DNA of 64,000 nt from Roseovarius sp. THAF9 (GTDB taxonomy: Bacteria; Pseudomonadota; Alphaproteobacteria; Rhodobacterales; Rhodobacteraceae). The translations under genes were made by a program, and so were the position numbers. Shown here one piece after another: positions 47,628 to 56,967 of the stretch (position 1 is its first letter; every line of letters begins with the position of its first letter). Location: the NCBI RefSeq assembly GCF_009363715.1, contig NZ_CP045404.1:588001-652000 (forward strand), read 5' to 3'. A model generated the notes under the pieces. That model made no database searches and was not told the DNA's origin. It was given only the letters and a program-made list of their open reading frames with translations.

Positions 47628-48506
47628 ATGGAGGAGCACGCCTTGGACCAAGTGAACCTGTCGGCATGGGAAGGACGAACGGAGACGCGCGAAGGCGTGA
47701 TCGCCCCGGCACAGGCCGCACAGATCCATGCGACCATCGGCGATCCGGCACGTGACGCGCCGAAGATGGGCGAGGCGATGCCGCCGCTCTGGCACTGGTG
47801 CGCTTTCCCGCCCGTCTGCCCATTGGACGAGCTGGCAACGGACGGGCACCCGAAGCTGGGAGGGTTCCTGCCGCCGGTGCCGTTGGGACGCCGGATGTGG
47901 GCCGGAGGCAAGCTGTGTTTCGGCGCGCCGCTGCGCGTTGGTGTGCCGTTTAACAGCCGATCGACCATTGCGGGCGTGACCGAGAAGGCCGGCAACACCG
48001 GGCGCATGGTCTTCGTTTCGGTCGATCATCAGTTGAGCGCGGAGGGCGCGGTGGCGATCGAGGAGCGGCAGGATATCGTATACCTGGACCTGCCGACCGA
48101 ATTTCGCCCGCCTTTGAGACAGCCGATGCCGGAGGAGACGGTCGGACGCTGGACCCAGCCTGTCAACGAGGCGCTGCTGTTCCGGTTTTCGGCCATCACC
48201 TTCAACGCGCATCGCATTCACTACGATCTGCCCTATGCGCAAGAGGTCGAGCATTACCCGGGCCTTGTCGTTCACGGGCCGATGCAGGCCGTGTGGCTGA
48301 TGCGAGCGGCAACGGACGTGAAGGGGCGGGCGCCTGAGAGTTTCGCCTTCAGGGGCGTGCATCCGATGCTGCTGATCCCCGGGGAAAGCGGGGAGATGAC
48401 GATTGCCGCCTGCGCGTCGGAGGAGGCGCGCGGGCTGACATTACATACTGGACAGGCCGGGCATCAATGCATGCAGGCCACCGCCACATGGGAGGAAACC
48501 ACATGA
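47628..48506 (+). CDS. MaoC-type hydratase, probable mesaconyl-C4-CoA hydratase
   Basis: A 292-residue double hotdog MaoC-family protein. The first half (about 30-150) is an FAS1/HTD2-like dehydratase domain, and the second carries the catalytic-type FRFSAITFNAHRIHYD and HGPMQAVWLMRAA. Its start codon overlaps nothing upstream, but the stop overlaps the CoA-transferase start (ATGA). That partner resembles Chloroflexus mesaconyl-CoA C1-C4 transferase, whose partner Meh is a MaoC hydratase that makes citramalyl-CoA. An itaconyl-CoA hydratase role is the main alternative. TTG 47643, preceded by GGAGGAG, could be the real start. Confidence 0.78.
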   Translation: MEEHALDQVNLSAWEGRTETREGVIAPAQAAQIHATIGDPARDAPKMGEAMPPLWHWCAFPPVCPLDELATDGHPKLGGFLPPVPLGRRMWAGGKLCFGAPLRVGVPFNSRSTIAGVTEKAGNTGRMVFVSVDHQLSAEGAVAIEERQDIVYLDLPTEFRPPLRQPMPEETVGRWTQPVNEALLFRFSAITFNAHRIHYDLPYAQEVEHYPGLVVHGPMQAVWLMRAATDVKGRAPESFAFRGVHPMLLIPGESGEMTIAACASEEARGLTLHTGQAGHQCMQATATWEETT

Positions 48507-49741
48507 ACAAGATCCTGAAAGGCATGCGTGTCGTCGAGGGGTCCGCGTTCGTCGCGGTGCCGCTGGCGGGGATGACACTGGCGCAGATGGGCGCCGAGGT
48601 GATCCGCTTCGACCGGTTGGAAGGTGGGCTGGATTTCGGGCGTTGGCCGCTGGCGCCGGACGGGCAGAGCCTGTTCTGGGCGGGGCTGAACAAGGGCAAG
48701 AAATCCGTCGCGGTGAACATGCGGTCGCGCGAGGGCCGCGAGTTGATCAGCCGGATCATCACTGCGCCGGGGCCGGATGCGGGGCTGTTCCTGACCAACC
48801 TGCGGGTCCGGGGCTGGATGGATTACGCGACCCTGAGCAAGCGGCGCAAAGATCTGGTGATGGTCAGCCTGCTGGGCGACCGAGAGGGGCGGCCGCAGGT
48901 GGATTACACGGTGAACCCGTCTATCGGCGTGCCGAATATGACTGGTCCCGAGGGGCACGAGGATCCGGTGGCCAGCGCGCTGCCCGCATGGGATCTGATC
49001 GCCGGCAACCTCGCGGTGTCCAGCCTGCTGGCGGCCGAGCGGCACAGGCTGCGCCACGGTGCGGGGCAGGAGGTTGTCCTGACCCTGAAGGACGTGGCGG
49101 CGGCGACGATGGCGCATCTGGGAATGGTTGGCGATGTGCACCTGAACGACAACGAGCGGGGCAAGTCGGGCAATGCGCTTTACGGCGCATATGGGCAGGA
49201 TTTCGTTTGTGCCTGCGGCGGGCGCGTGATGGTGATCGGGCTGACCCATCGGCAATGGGAGGGGCTGGTCAAGGCCACGGGCACCGGCGACCAGATGACG
49301 ATGCTGGCCAAGCGGTACAAGGTGGACATGAGTGACGAGGGCGTGCGCTGGACGCTGCGCCACGAGATCACCGCGATCCTGGCGCCGTGGTTCGCGGAAC
49401 GGCGGATCGAGGACTTCGCCGGGGACTTCAACGCGATGGGCTTGACGTGGTCCGTTTTCCGCAGCACGCGGGAGGCCGTGCAAGAGGATCCGGATTTCGG
49501 CGAGGCGAACCCGATGTTCTCGATGACGGAGCAGCCCGGGATGGGCCGGTTCCCGGTGCCGGGGCATCCGGCCGAATTCGGCAGCCATGGCCGCGTGCGG
49601 CCCGCGCCGGCGCCGGCGCTGGGCGCGCACACCGAGGAGGTGCTGGGCGACGTCGCACGGCTGAGCGATACGGAAATTTCCAAGCTCTTCGACGACGGGA
49701 TCGTGGCGAGCCCGGACTATCGCAAGAAATCCGCCGCCTGA
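48503..49741 (+). CDS. Family III CoA-transferase, mesaconyl-CoA C1-C4 transferase-like
   Basis: A 412-residue CaiB/BaiF CoA-transferase. From ATG 48503 (ribosome site GGGAGGAAA) it reads MNKILKGMRVVEGSAFVAVP. This closely resembles Chloroflexus Mct: also GMTLAQMGAEVIRFD, FWAGLNKGKKSVAV, VDYTVNPSIGVPNMTGP, and the catalytic-Asp segment LPAWDLIAG (Asp164). Mct shifts CoA within mesaconyl-CoA, so Meh can hydrate it. Length equals Mct (about 409). Mesaconyl-CoA is the product of Mcd in this genome. An itaconate CoA-transferase is an alternative. Confidence 0.8.
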   Translation: MNKILKGMRVVEGSAFVAVPLAGMTLAQMGAEVIRFDRLEGGLDFGRWPLAPDGQSLFWAGLNKGKKSVAVNMRSREGRELISRIITAPGPDAGLFLTNLRVRGWMDYATLSKRRKDLVMVSLLGDREGRPQVDYTVNPSIGVPNMTGPEGHEDPVASALPAWDLIAGNLAVSSLLAAERHRLRHGAGQEVVLTLKDVAAATMAHLGMVGDVHLNDNERGKSGNALYGAYGQDFVCACGGRVMVIGLTHRQWEGLVKATGTGDQMTMLAKRYKVDMSDEGVRWTLRHEITAILAPWFAERRIEDFAGDFNAMGLTWSVFRSTREAVQEDPDFGEANPMFSMTEQPGMGRFPVPGHPAEFGSHGRVRPAPAPALGAHTEEVLGDVARLSDTEISKLFDDGIVASPDYRKKSAA

Positions 49742-49833
49742 GGGCGCCGGCGCGGCGCGAAAAAATCCGTGCGGGCGGCGGGAAAGGGGACTTGATTCCG
49801 CCGCCCATGTGCCGTACCTGAGGCGTCGGCCTT

Positions 49834-49909
49834 AGGGGTATAGCTCAGCTGGTAGAGCGACGGTCTCCAAAACCGTAGGTCGCGGGTTCGAGCCCTGCTG
49901 CCCCTGCCA
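49834..49909 (+). tRNA. tRNA-Trp (anticodon CCA)
   Basis: A 76-base tRNA with a 7-bp acceptor stem (AGGGGTA / TGCCCCT), D-arm GCTCAGCTGGTAGAGC, anticodon loop CTCCAAA giving CCA, T-arm GGGTTCGAGCCC-type, and encoded 3' CCA. Its place between tuf and secE-nusG is the standard bacterial position. Confidence 0.97.
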
Positions 49910-50083
49910 ACCCTTCTTCTTTTTGCAAACTTTTCCACACTGCGCCGCGCTGGTCGCTTTGAGGGCGTCGTCGTGACAGGCGAAAGCTAACACGAAATTA
50001 ACCCTGAGGCGTCGCAAAGTTTCCCCATTCGCCCTTCAATTGTATCCGAAGTGACAATAATTGCGAATGAAGGGACGTACTCC

Positions 50084-51085
50084 ATGAAAATCATGGTCGT
50101 GGACGATGAAGACATCATCATTGCGCTGCTTGCGGAACACCTGAAAGAGATGGGATTCAACGATGTCACCACGGCGTCATCGGGCGAAGAGGCGCTGGAG
50201 GTCATCGCCGCGAGGGACGATCCGTTCGATTGCTTTCTGCTGGACATCAAGATGGGCGGAATGGATGGAATCGAGTTGTGTTCGAGGATCCGCGAAATGG
50301 CGGAGTACCGGATCGCGCCGATCATCATGATCACCTCGGCCGCGGCCAAGCAGCACATGCACGAGGCCTTCGATGCCGGGGCGACGGATTACATGATGAA
50401 GCCCATCGAGCAGATCGACCTGCGGGTGCGCATCCAGATTGCGATGCTGCTTGTCGAGACGCTGAAGAGCGAGGCCGAGAGCCGCTCTGCGCTGACGGCC
50501 GCGCTGCGGACGTCGCCCGAAGCGAGGCAGTTCGATCCCTCGATGCGGATCACCTATTCGGGTGTCCCCAACATGCGCGACTACTTCCAGCTGGAAAACA
50601 GGCTGCTGAGGCTGAGCGAGGGGACCTATGCGATGACCCTTCTATCGATCGAGATCGACGGAATCGAGAAGCTGGGCGCGCGGTTGGGTCAGGGCGATTT
50701 CCTGGATATTGTTGAGGCAGTGGCAAAGATCATCGGGAAGACCCTTCCGGCCAGCGGTGCCTCACTTTCCTATGTGGGGTTCGGCAAGTTCGTCTGCCTC
50801 ATCTTGGTGCGCAACCATATCGTGCCGAACCTGTTGCAGGCGCGTATCCGGGACGCGTTCCGGGCCTATGAGGCCGCGCACAATGTACTGTCGCCCGGCG
50901 AACTGGAACTGAACGTGGCGGCATTGTCGAACAAGCGGATGTTGGAACCCGATGCCGCCATTGGCCTGATCCGGCGCTTCGTCGGCGGTCTTGGGTCGAG
51001 CGAGGACATGGTGTTGCCATCGATTTCGAAGATGCATGACAGGATTTTCCCCCGAAGCAGCGGCGCCAGGAGCAAGGCCGGGTGA
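50084..51085 (+). CDS. Response regulator with degenerate GGDEF-like output domain
   Basis: A 333-residue protein. The receiver (residues 1-125) has VVDDED, phosphoacceptor Asp54 in LLDIKMGGMDG, and a switch region TDYMMKPIE. The C-terminal part (about 175-300) resembles a GGDEF domain (TLLSIEIDGIEKLGARLGQG ... VEAVAKIIGK), but the GGDEF loop position reads YVGFGKF, so cyclase activity is unlikely. GAAGGG before ATG 50084 fixes the start. No histidine kinase is adjacent. It lies between tRNA-Trp and secE, an unusual place for a regulator. Confidence 0.8.
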   Translation: MKIMVVDDEDIIIALLAEHLKEMGFNDVTTASSGEEALEVIAARDDPFDCFLLDIKMGGMDGIELCSRIREMAEYRIAPIIMITSAAAKQHMHEAFDAGATDYMMKPIEQIDLRVRIQIAMLLVETLKSEAESRSALTAALRTSPEARQFDPSMRITYSGVPNMRDYFQLENRLLRLSEGTYAMTLLSIEIDGIEKLGARLGQGDFLDIVEAVAKIIGKTLPASGASLSYVGFGKFVCLILVRNHIVPNLLQARIRDAFRAYEAAHNVLSPGELELNVAALSNKRMLEPDAAIGLIRRFVGGLGSSEDMVLPSISKMHDRIFPRSSGARSKAG

Positions 51086-51286
51086 CCTTTCGGTAATCAA
51101 TGCGCATCCTGCTCTGCACAAAGGTGCGGGGCGGGCGGCGCTCAACCCTGGGCTGTTTCCGCCTATTTCCCGCCCCGGTATCGTCATTTTTTGGCCTCAT
51201 TTCAGCCCTAGCATCACCATGAATCGCGATGCGGACCCTTGGGGAAGGGACGCGATGCGGTCACCGCGTGGGGGCGTGGAACGTTA

Positions 51287-52201
51287 ATGAGTGCTGCCAT
51301 GACCATGACAGATACGCGCCGTCCGGCGCTTCGGAACGATCTTTACATCCGCAGCGAGGAACTGCCGGGGACGCCGGCGGTGGATGCGGAGGATCCGCAG
51401 GATACCGAAAATAACGCAGATAACCTGGTCCGGCAGCTTCTGATCGAGGAGAAGCGCCGCACAATGCCCGAGCGGCTGCCCGATATCGTGCCGCAGGAAG
51501 AGGTGTTTACCCGTGATGCCGAGGAGCCCGAAGAACAGCGTGAATCGGCGCGGGAATCGATTGCGCAGATTCTGAAGGCCGAGCGGGCGGTGGTGCCAGA
51601 AGAGACAGCGCGTCGCCGGGGATTGCTGCGCCTGCCAAGGCTGCGGATGCCCAGCCTGCCGCTGAAACGACTTTCGCTACCGCGGTCGCGGATCGCCGGG
51701 GCTCGACGGCAAACCGTTCCGGAGGCTCACCAATCGACTCCGGAGACCAAAGCGGCGCCCGCGCCGTACAAGTCAGCATTGCGACCCGCGCGTTTGGCTC
51801 AATACTTGCCGGTGTCGCTGCGCAGCTACCGTCCGACGAAAAAGCACATCGCCTGGGCCGTTGTCGCGGCGCTGGTGTTGTATCGCCCGTTGATGGTGCC
51901 GCTGGTGGCGCTGTTGCTGGTGTGGCTTGTGCTGATCGCCTATCTGACACTTGGACCCGACCGTTGGGGTGAGATCATCGGCGGGGCGTGGCAAAGGCTG
52001 CATGCCCGCAAGCCGGAACTGGCCGAGCGGATACGGCAGCGGGCCGACCGGTTTGCCGAAAAGTTCGATCGGGTGCTGGACTGGCTGCCGGACTCCTGGG
52101 CCGAGCGGCTGGCGCTGCCGGATTTCTCGGGGGCGGATCAGTCCGACGACGACAGGCCCGATCCGTTCGACCGGCTGGCCGCTGAGGCGCGCCAGACCTG
52201 A
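51287..52201 (+). CDS. Membrane protein of unknown function
   Basis: A 304-residue protein from ATG 51287 (later Mets at 51299 and 51305 are possible). The N-terminal half is charged and disordered, rich in Glu and Arg (EEKRRTMPERLPD, EEPEEQRESARES), with a basic patch of RLPRLRMPSLPLKRLSLPRS. One or two TM helices lie at about 197-230 (HIAWAVVAALVLYRPLMVPL ... LLVWLVLIAYLTL). The C-terminal 75 residues are amphipathic. I do not recognise the family. It precedes secE by 133 bases. Confidence 0.7.
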   Translation: MSAAMTMTDTRRPALRNDLYIRSEELPGTPAVDAEDPQDTENNADNLVRQLLIEEKRRTMPERLPDIVPQEEVFTRDAEEPEEQRESARESIAQILKAERAVVPEETARRRGLLRLPRLRMPSLPLKRLSLPRSRIAGARRQTVPEAHQSTPETKAAPAPYKSALRPARLAQYLPVSLRSYRPTKKHIAWAVVAALVLYRPLMVPLVALLLVWLVLIAYLTLGPDRWGEIIGGAWQRLHARKPELAERIRQRADRFAEKFDRVLDWLPDSWAERLALPDFSGADQSDDDRPDPFDRLAAEARQT

Positions 52202-52334
52202 CGGCCTGCCGAGGGGCGGGAAGGCCACAGCACCTGCGCCGGGATCGTCGCAGGCGGTCTCGGCTCTTGAATTCGTGCTGCGTGCGGCGTATGTCGCGCG
52301 TCACGAGGTTTCCAACGAAGAAAGTCGCGCACCG

Positions 52335-52532
52335 ATGGCCGTTACAAATCCGCTTCAGTTCATTCAGCAGGTCCGCGCGGAAGTCGCCAAGGTCGTCTGG
52401 CCGACACGGCGCGAGGTTCTGCTGACCACGGTCATGGTGTTCATCATGGCGGCGCTGACGGCGGTTTTCTTTGCGCTGGTCGACCTGGCGATCCGCAGCG
52501 GCCTGGAAGGTCTGCTTGGCCTCTTCGGCTGA
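52335..52532 (+). CDS. secE: Preprotein translocase subunit SecE
   Basis: A 65-residue, single-TM SecE of the short bacterial type. It starts MAVTNPLQFIQQVRAEVAKV, with the conserved cytoplasmic helix VRAEVAKVVWPTRREVL, then a TM helix (about 31-53). It clamps SecY in the translocon. The surrounding frame is open far upstream from 51951, but only this part is coding. nusG follows after a 191-base leader. Confidence 0.95.
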   Translation: MAVTNPLQFIQQVRAEVAKVVWPTRREVLLTTVMVFIMAALTAVFFALVDLAIRSGLEGLLGLFG

Positions 52533-52723
52533 GCCGCGCGAATTTTGACGCTTGAGCCTTGAAATGAAGGGCAAAGAGCGGTAACTGACCCGACACTTCC
52601 AGCAGCGCGCGGCGATTCGAGCCCGCGCGCTGATTTGTTTCTGGAAGGTGGTTTGGGCCGGAAAGGCCCTTCGGAATATGAACTTCACGGGCAGGGCCCG
52701 GGCAAATAGGGATGGTGCTCAGC

Positions 52724-53257
52724 ATGGCGAAACGGTGGTATTCGGTCAGCGTTCTTTCCAATTTCGAAAAGAAGATCGCAGAGCAGATCCGGCAATCCGT
52801 GGCCGAACAGGGCCTTGAAGAAGATATCGACGAGGTTCTGGTGCCGACCGAAGAGGTCATCGAGGTGCGCCGGGGCAAAAAGGTCACCGCCGAGCGGCGC
52901 TTCATGCCCGGTTACGTGCTGGTGCATATGGAGATGTCCGACCAAGGCTATCACCTGATCAACTCGATCAACCGTGTCACCGGCTTTCTCGGGCCGCAGG
53001 GGCGACCGATGCCGATGCGCGACGCGGAGGTGAACCAGATCCTGAACCGCGTGCAGGAAGGCGAGGATGCGCCGAAACTGCTGGTCAGCTTCGAGGTGGG
53101 TGAGAAGGTCAAGGTCAACGACGGCCCGTTCGAGGATTTCGACGGCATGGTCGAGGAAGTGGACGACGACAACCAGCGCCTGAAGGTGACGGTGTCGATC
53201 TTTGGTCGCGAAACCCCGGTCGAGCTGGAATTCACACAGGTGACCAAGCAGGGCTGA
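52724..53257 (+). CDS. nusG: Transcription termination/antitermination factor NusG
   Basis: NusG, 177 residues from ATG 52724 ([17 protein letters not shown]). The NGN domain (about 1-115) has [16 protein letters not shown] and [11 protein letters not shown]; the KOW domain (about 123-177) has [20 protein letters not shown]. NusG binds RNA polymerase and couples Rho or the ribosome. Four in-frame codons upstream are not part of the gene. In most relatives rplK follows directly; here a Sel1-type protein gene intervenes. Confidence 0.96.
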   Translation: MAKRWYSVSVLSNFEKKIAEQIRQSVAEQGLEEDIDEVLVPTEEVIEVRRGKKVTAERRFMPGYVLVHMEMSDQGYHLINSINRVTGFLGPQGRPMPMRDAEVNQILNRVQEGEDAPKLLVSFEVGEKVKVNDGPFEDFDGMVEEVDDDNQRLKVTVSIFGRETPVELEFTQVTKQG

Positions 53258-53362
53258 GACAGGCCAATCCAACAAACAGACGAACTCACGGCCGTGCATA
53301 TTGCGCGGTCGTTTTCGTTGGAGGAGACTGAACGCGGTTCTGACCTCTGCGGAGTATTCGTG

Positions 53363-54838
53363 ATGACGTGGGCGCGGCTTTGTGTGGTGATTCTTTCGGC
53401 CCTGGTTTGGGGCGCGGGCGTGGCCGACGCCCGCATGAGCGCGACAGAGCGGCAATTGGCGGAATACGACTGCAAGGCGGGCGACGAGGCGGCTTGTGCG
53501 GCGATGGTGGCAAACCATCCGCATTACAACGATGCCAATATGACGCCAAAAACATTTGATCGCCTGCGGGATGCGGCGATCACCGATGCAAAGGCGCGTT
53601 GCGACGCTGGAACCACCGAGGCCTGCACGGATTATGCATCGCTTCTGCAACTGCGGGACGGACTGGATACGCCCGAGGTCTACGCGCTGTTCGCGTCCGG
53701 CTGCGATGCGGGGGACGGGTTTGCCTGCGCGCTTCTGTCGGATCTGAATTTTTCCCTGATGGGATATTCCGGCCCCTCCTATGAGGCGTTCTATTACGAA
53801 CAGGCAAAGGCATGCGAGACCGGTGATTTGACGGCGTGCATCTCGCAGTCACGACTGAACGTGCTGGTGCCGCAGGTGGCGCCGGACCGGGCGATCTGGT
53901 TCGATCAGTTGCGCCGGCTGTGCGACGTCGAAGAGGCGGCGCGGGCCTGTGCGCTGTTGTCTTACATACAGAGCTACGACGGCGCCGAGGAGTACGCCGT
54001 GTTCGATCCCGGGTTTCCGGACGAGGTGGAAAACAAGCAGCGCTATGCGCTTTGGGATGCCGAGAAAGCCTGTGAGTTGGGCAATCCGGTGGGATGCTAC
54101 AACGCCGGATTGGCCTATGACGAGGGGCAGGCCGTCATGGAGAGCTGGAAGCGGGCGCAGCAATATTACGTGCGGGCGTGTCGCGGCGGGTTCCGCCGTG
54201 GATGCGACGAGATCAACCACGAAACCTACTGGAGGCCGACAGACAGTTTGCTGGCCATGAAGAAGGCCTGTGCCGAAGGGGATTTCAGCGCCTGCCACTA
54301 TTCCGCGGTCAAGAGTTTTGCACCGGTGACAGTCAACCCGTCGACCGACGCGGATATCGCGCGGATGACGGCATTTCGCACGGAACTGAAGGACATCTGT
54401 CAAATGGGTTGGGTGCGGGGCTGCGCGGATATGGCGACGCTGGCGCGCGCAGGCAAGGACTTGGCAGAGGCCGCGCGCTATGCCTGGGCATCCTGCGCGC
54501 TGTCGGAGGGCATGGGCTGTCTTGTGCTGGGCAACATCCTGAAGCTGGACCGTGGCACGCCGGAGACGAAGCGTCAGGCGGTTTGGTACCACCAGCGCGG
54601 CTGCGAGCTGCGCACGTGGATCGCCTGTAACAATCTTGGCGATTCGTACGAGCATGGGCGCGGCGTTGCAGCGGATACGGGGCAGGCGGCGCGGTACTAC
54701 GTGATTGCGTGCAACAACGAGGTCGCGCTTGGCTGCCGCAACATGGCACAGTTGCAAGAGGCACGGGCGCCGGAAGAGGCGGCCATATACCGGGAACGGG
54801 CCTGCGCGCTGAACGCGCAGTATTGCCGCGAAGAATAG
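53363..54838 (+). CDS. Exported Sel1-repeat-like, cysteine-rich protein
   Basis: A 491-residue protein inserted between nusG and rplK. Signal peptide MTWARLCVVILSALVWGAGV, cut near ADA. The mature part has repeated helix pairs with a CEKG-type cysteine spacing (YDCKAGDEAACAAM, KARCDAGTTEACTDYA, SGCDAGDGFACALL, KACETGDLTACIS, KACELGNPVGCYNAG, KACAEGDFSACHY, RGCELRTWIACNNLG). Each repeat has two cysteines about seven apart, as in Sel1/Hcp-like proteins with disulfide-stapled solenoids. Role unknown; scaffold or envelope stress functions are typical. It could not be part of a translation complex, being exported. Confidence 0.82.
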   Translation: MTWARLCVVILSALVWGAGVADARMSATERQLAEYDCKAGDEAACAAMVANHPHYNDANMTPKTFDRLRDAAITDAKARCDAGTTEACTDYASLLQLRDGLDTPEVYALFASGCDAGDGFACALLSDLNFSLMGYSGPSYEAFYYEQAKACETGDLTACISQSRLNVLVPQVAPDRAIWFDQLRRLCDVEEAARACALLSYIQSYDGAEEYAVFDPGFPDEVENKQRYALWDAEKACELGNPVGCYNAGLAYDEGQAVMESWKRAQQYYVRACRGGFRRGCDEINHETYWRPTDSLLAMKKACAEGDFSACHYSAVKSFAPVTVNPSTDADIARMTAFRTELKDICQMGWVRGCADMATLARAGKDLAEAARYAWASCALSEGMGCLVLGNILKLDRGTPETKRQAVWYHQRGCELRTWIACNNLGDSYEHGRGVAADTGQAARYYVIACNNEVALGCRNMAQLQEARAPEEAAIYRERACALNAQYCREE

Positions 54839-55025
54839 GCCGACAAGTCAGGCGGGGGCTTGTCAAACTCCGGAAGAGGGTGTACGCGGCGCCCTCGTAC
54901 CTTTGCCCGGATCGGGCCGGGGTGCATTCCATGTGGGAGGCGCGGCGGTCGCGACCGCTCAAACCTGACCACATCAACATAGGCCGAGGGACGCGTCCCT
55001 AGGCTGTTTGAAAAGGAGAAGGCCA

Positions 55026-55451
55026 ATGGCCAAGAAACTTGCTGGCACCATGAAGCTTCAGGTGCCTGCCGGACAAGCGAACCCGTCCCCGCCGGTTGGT
55101 CCGGCGCTGGGTCAGCGCGGCATCAACATCATGGAGTTCTGCAAGGCGTTCAACGCCAAGACGCAGGAAATGGAGCCCGGTGCACCGTGCCCGACAGTGA
55201 TCACCTATTATCAGGACAAGTCCTTTGAAATGGACATCAAGACGCCGCCGGCGTCGTACTACCTGAAAAAGGCCGCCAAGCTGAAATCGGGCTCCAAGAC
55301 CCCGGGTCGCGAAAGCGTTGCCACGGTGAGCCCCAAGCAGCTGCGCGAGATCGCGGAAGCCAAGTGGAAAGACCTGAACGCGAACGACGTCGAATCCGCG
55401 ATGAAGATCATCGCAGGGTCCGCGCGGTCCATGGGCATCGAGGTGAAGTAA
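55026..55451 (+). CDS. rplK: 50S ribosomal protein L11
   Basis: L11, 141 residues from ATG 55026 ([20 protein letters not shown]), after AAAAGGAGAAGGCC. It has the [21 protein letters not shown]-terminal motif and the C-terminal RNA-binding domain ending ARSMGIEVK. It binds the GTPase-associated 23S RNA. rplA follows after one base. The longer frame from 55008 is not used. Confidence 0.97.
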   Translation: MAKKLAGTMKLQVPAGQANPSPPVGPALGQRGINIMEFCKAFNAKTQEMEPGAPCPTVITYYQDKSFEMDIKTPPASYYLKKAAKLKSGSKTPGRESVATVSPKQLREIAEAKWKDLNANDVESAMKIIAGSARSMGIEVK

Positions 55452-55452
55452 G

Positions 55453-56151
55453 ATGGCGAAACTTGGAAAACGTACCCGCGCCGCTCGCGAAGCATTCGCC
55501 GAAAAGCACAACGTGACGGTCGAAGAGGCTGTCGCACTGGTCAAGAACCACGCCAGCGCGAAATTCGACGAGACAGTCGAGATCGCCGTGAATCTGGGTG
55601 TCAACCCGCGCCACGCCGACCAGATGGTCCGTGGCGTCGTCGGCCTGCCGAACGGCACCGGCAAGGACGTGCGCGTTGCCGTCTTCGCCCGTGGCCCCAA
55701 GGCCGAGGAAGCCCAGGAAGCCGGGGCCGATATCGTCGGCGCCGAAGACCTGATGGAAACCATCCAGGGCGGCGAGATCAACTTTGACCGCTGCATCGCG
55801 ACCCCGGACATGATGCCCATCGTGGGCCGTCTGGGCAAGGTGCTGGGCCCGCGCAACCTGATGCCGAACCCCAAGGTCGGCACGGTGACGATGGACGTGG
55901 CAGATGCCGTGAAAGCCGCCAAGGGCGGTGAAGTGCAGTTCAAGGTCGAAAAGGCCGGTGTGGTGCACGCAGGGATCGGCAAGGCGTCTTTTGACGAAGG
56001 CAAGCTGGTCGAGAACGTCCGCGCCTTCATCGATGCCGTGCAAAAGGCGAAGCCCGCCGGCGCGAAGGGCACCTACATGAAGAAGGTTGCGCTGAGCTCG
56101 ACCATGGGTCCGGGCGTCAGCATCGCGATCGAAAGCGCCGTGACCGAGTAA
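55453..56151 (+). CDS. rplA: 50S ribosomal protein L1
   Basis: L1, 232 residues, forming the L1 stalk and autoregulating the L11-L1 operon. Typical sequence: [35 protein letters not shown] and [15 protein letters not shown]. The first Met follows the rplK stop by one base. A strong terminator comes 26 bases after its stop, separating it from the rest of the cluster. Confidence 0.97.
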   Translation: MAKLGKRTRAAREAFAEKHNVTVEEAVALVKNHASAKFDETVEIAVNLGVNPRHADQMVRGVVGLPNGTGKDVRVAVFARGPKAEEAQEAGADIVGAEDLMETIQGGEINFDRCIATPDMMPIVGRLGKVLGPRNLMPNPKVGTVTMDVADAVKAAKGGEVQFKVEKAGVVHAGIGKASFDEGKLVENVRAFIDAVQKAKPAGAKGTYMKKVALSSTMGPGVSIAIESAVTE

Positions 56152-56177
56152 GCCGGACACGTTGCGAGATTGATAAG

Positions 56178-56204
56178 GCCCCCGAGGTTTTCGGGGGCTT
56201 TTTT
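56178..56204 (+). terminator. Rho-independent terminator of rplKA
   Basis: GCCCCCGA-GGTTT-TCGGGGGC with eight perfect base pairs, followed by TTTTTT, 26 bases after the rplA stop. Confidence 0.92.
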
Positions 56205-56238
56205 CGTTCGGCGGGCGTTTTGGCGCCCGAGGCTGTCC

Positions 56239-56967
56239 TCAGCCGCAGGCCGCGGCACCGGCTTCGTCCCAATCGTCCCAGCCGGGGAAACGCAGGGCTG
56301 TGTCGCTGTCGAGGTTGGACAGGCGTTGGCTCCAGGCGTCGAGGTTGTCCTTAAGCCGTGCTTCCAAGCTGCCCTTGCCTTCGTAGCTGTAGCCATGCCC
56401 TTGCACCCCGTAGGAAATGAAGGGCGGCAGGACGGTAAAGCCCATGTAGTGCAGCGAATACTGCACCGGCCAGAGCATCACGTCGAAATCGCCGCCGCGG
56501 CTGCCGGGGCCGAAGGCCTGTTCGGGCGCGCCGGTGGTGATCGAGACCATCGCGCGCTTGCCGCGGAAATACCCGGTGTCATAGCGCATCCGGCTGGTAT
56601 AGAGCCCGCCGCTCATGAAGACGCGGTCCATCCAGCCTTTCAGAACCGCCGGGGGGCCGTGCCACCACAGCGGGAATTGCAGAATGACGAGGTCGGCACG
56701 CTCCAGCCGCTTGATTTCGCGGGCCACGTCGTCGGGGATGGTGTTGGTCTTCCACGCGTTGCGCTGTTCGTTGAGGGCGGCGAAGGCTTCCGGATCGGCA
56801 CGGTTGGAATAATGCTCAGCGCGTTCGACCGGGTCGAAACCTTCGGCGCCAAGGTCGCTGACCGAGACGGTGTCACCGCCCGCGCCCAATGTCGCCTGCG
56901 CCATGCGTGTCAGCGAGGCATTGTAAGAGGTGGGCTCGGGATGGGCGTGGACGATATGGCTGTGCAT
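56239..56967 (-). CDS. NAD(P)H-dependent quinone oxidoreductase (flavodoxin-fold)
   Basis: A 242-residue flavoprotein of the NQO1/KefF/MdaB group. N-terminal HIVHAHPEPTSYNASLTRMA is the phosphate-binding loop, FPLWWHGPPAVLKGWMDRVF the isoalloxazine-side motif, and YVGF-type GFTVLPPFISYGVQG a later turn. It reduces quinones by two electrons with FAD or FMN. It lies on the reverse strand between rplA and rplJ, thereby separating two ribosomal gene pairs that are normally adjacent. Confidence 0.87.
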   Translation of the reverse strand: MHSHIVHAHPEPTSYNASLTRMAQATLGAGGDTVSVSDLGAEGFDPVERAEHYSNRADPEAFAALNEQRNAWKTNTIPDDVAREIKRLERADLVILQFPLWWHGPPAVLKGWMDRVFMSGGLYTSRMRYDTGYFRGKRAMVSITTGAPEQAFGPGSRGGDFDVMLWPVQYSLHYMGFTVLPPFISYGVQGHGYSYEGKGSLEARLKDNLDAWSQRLSNLDSDTALRFPGWDDWDEAGAAACG

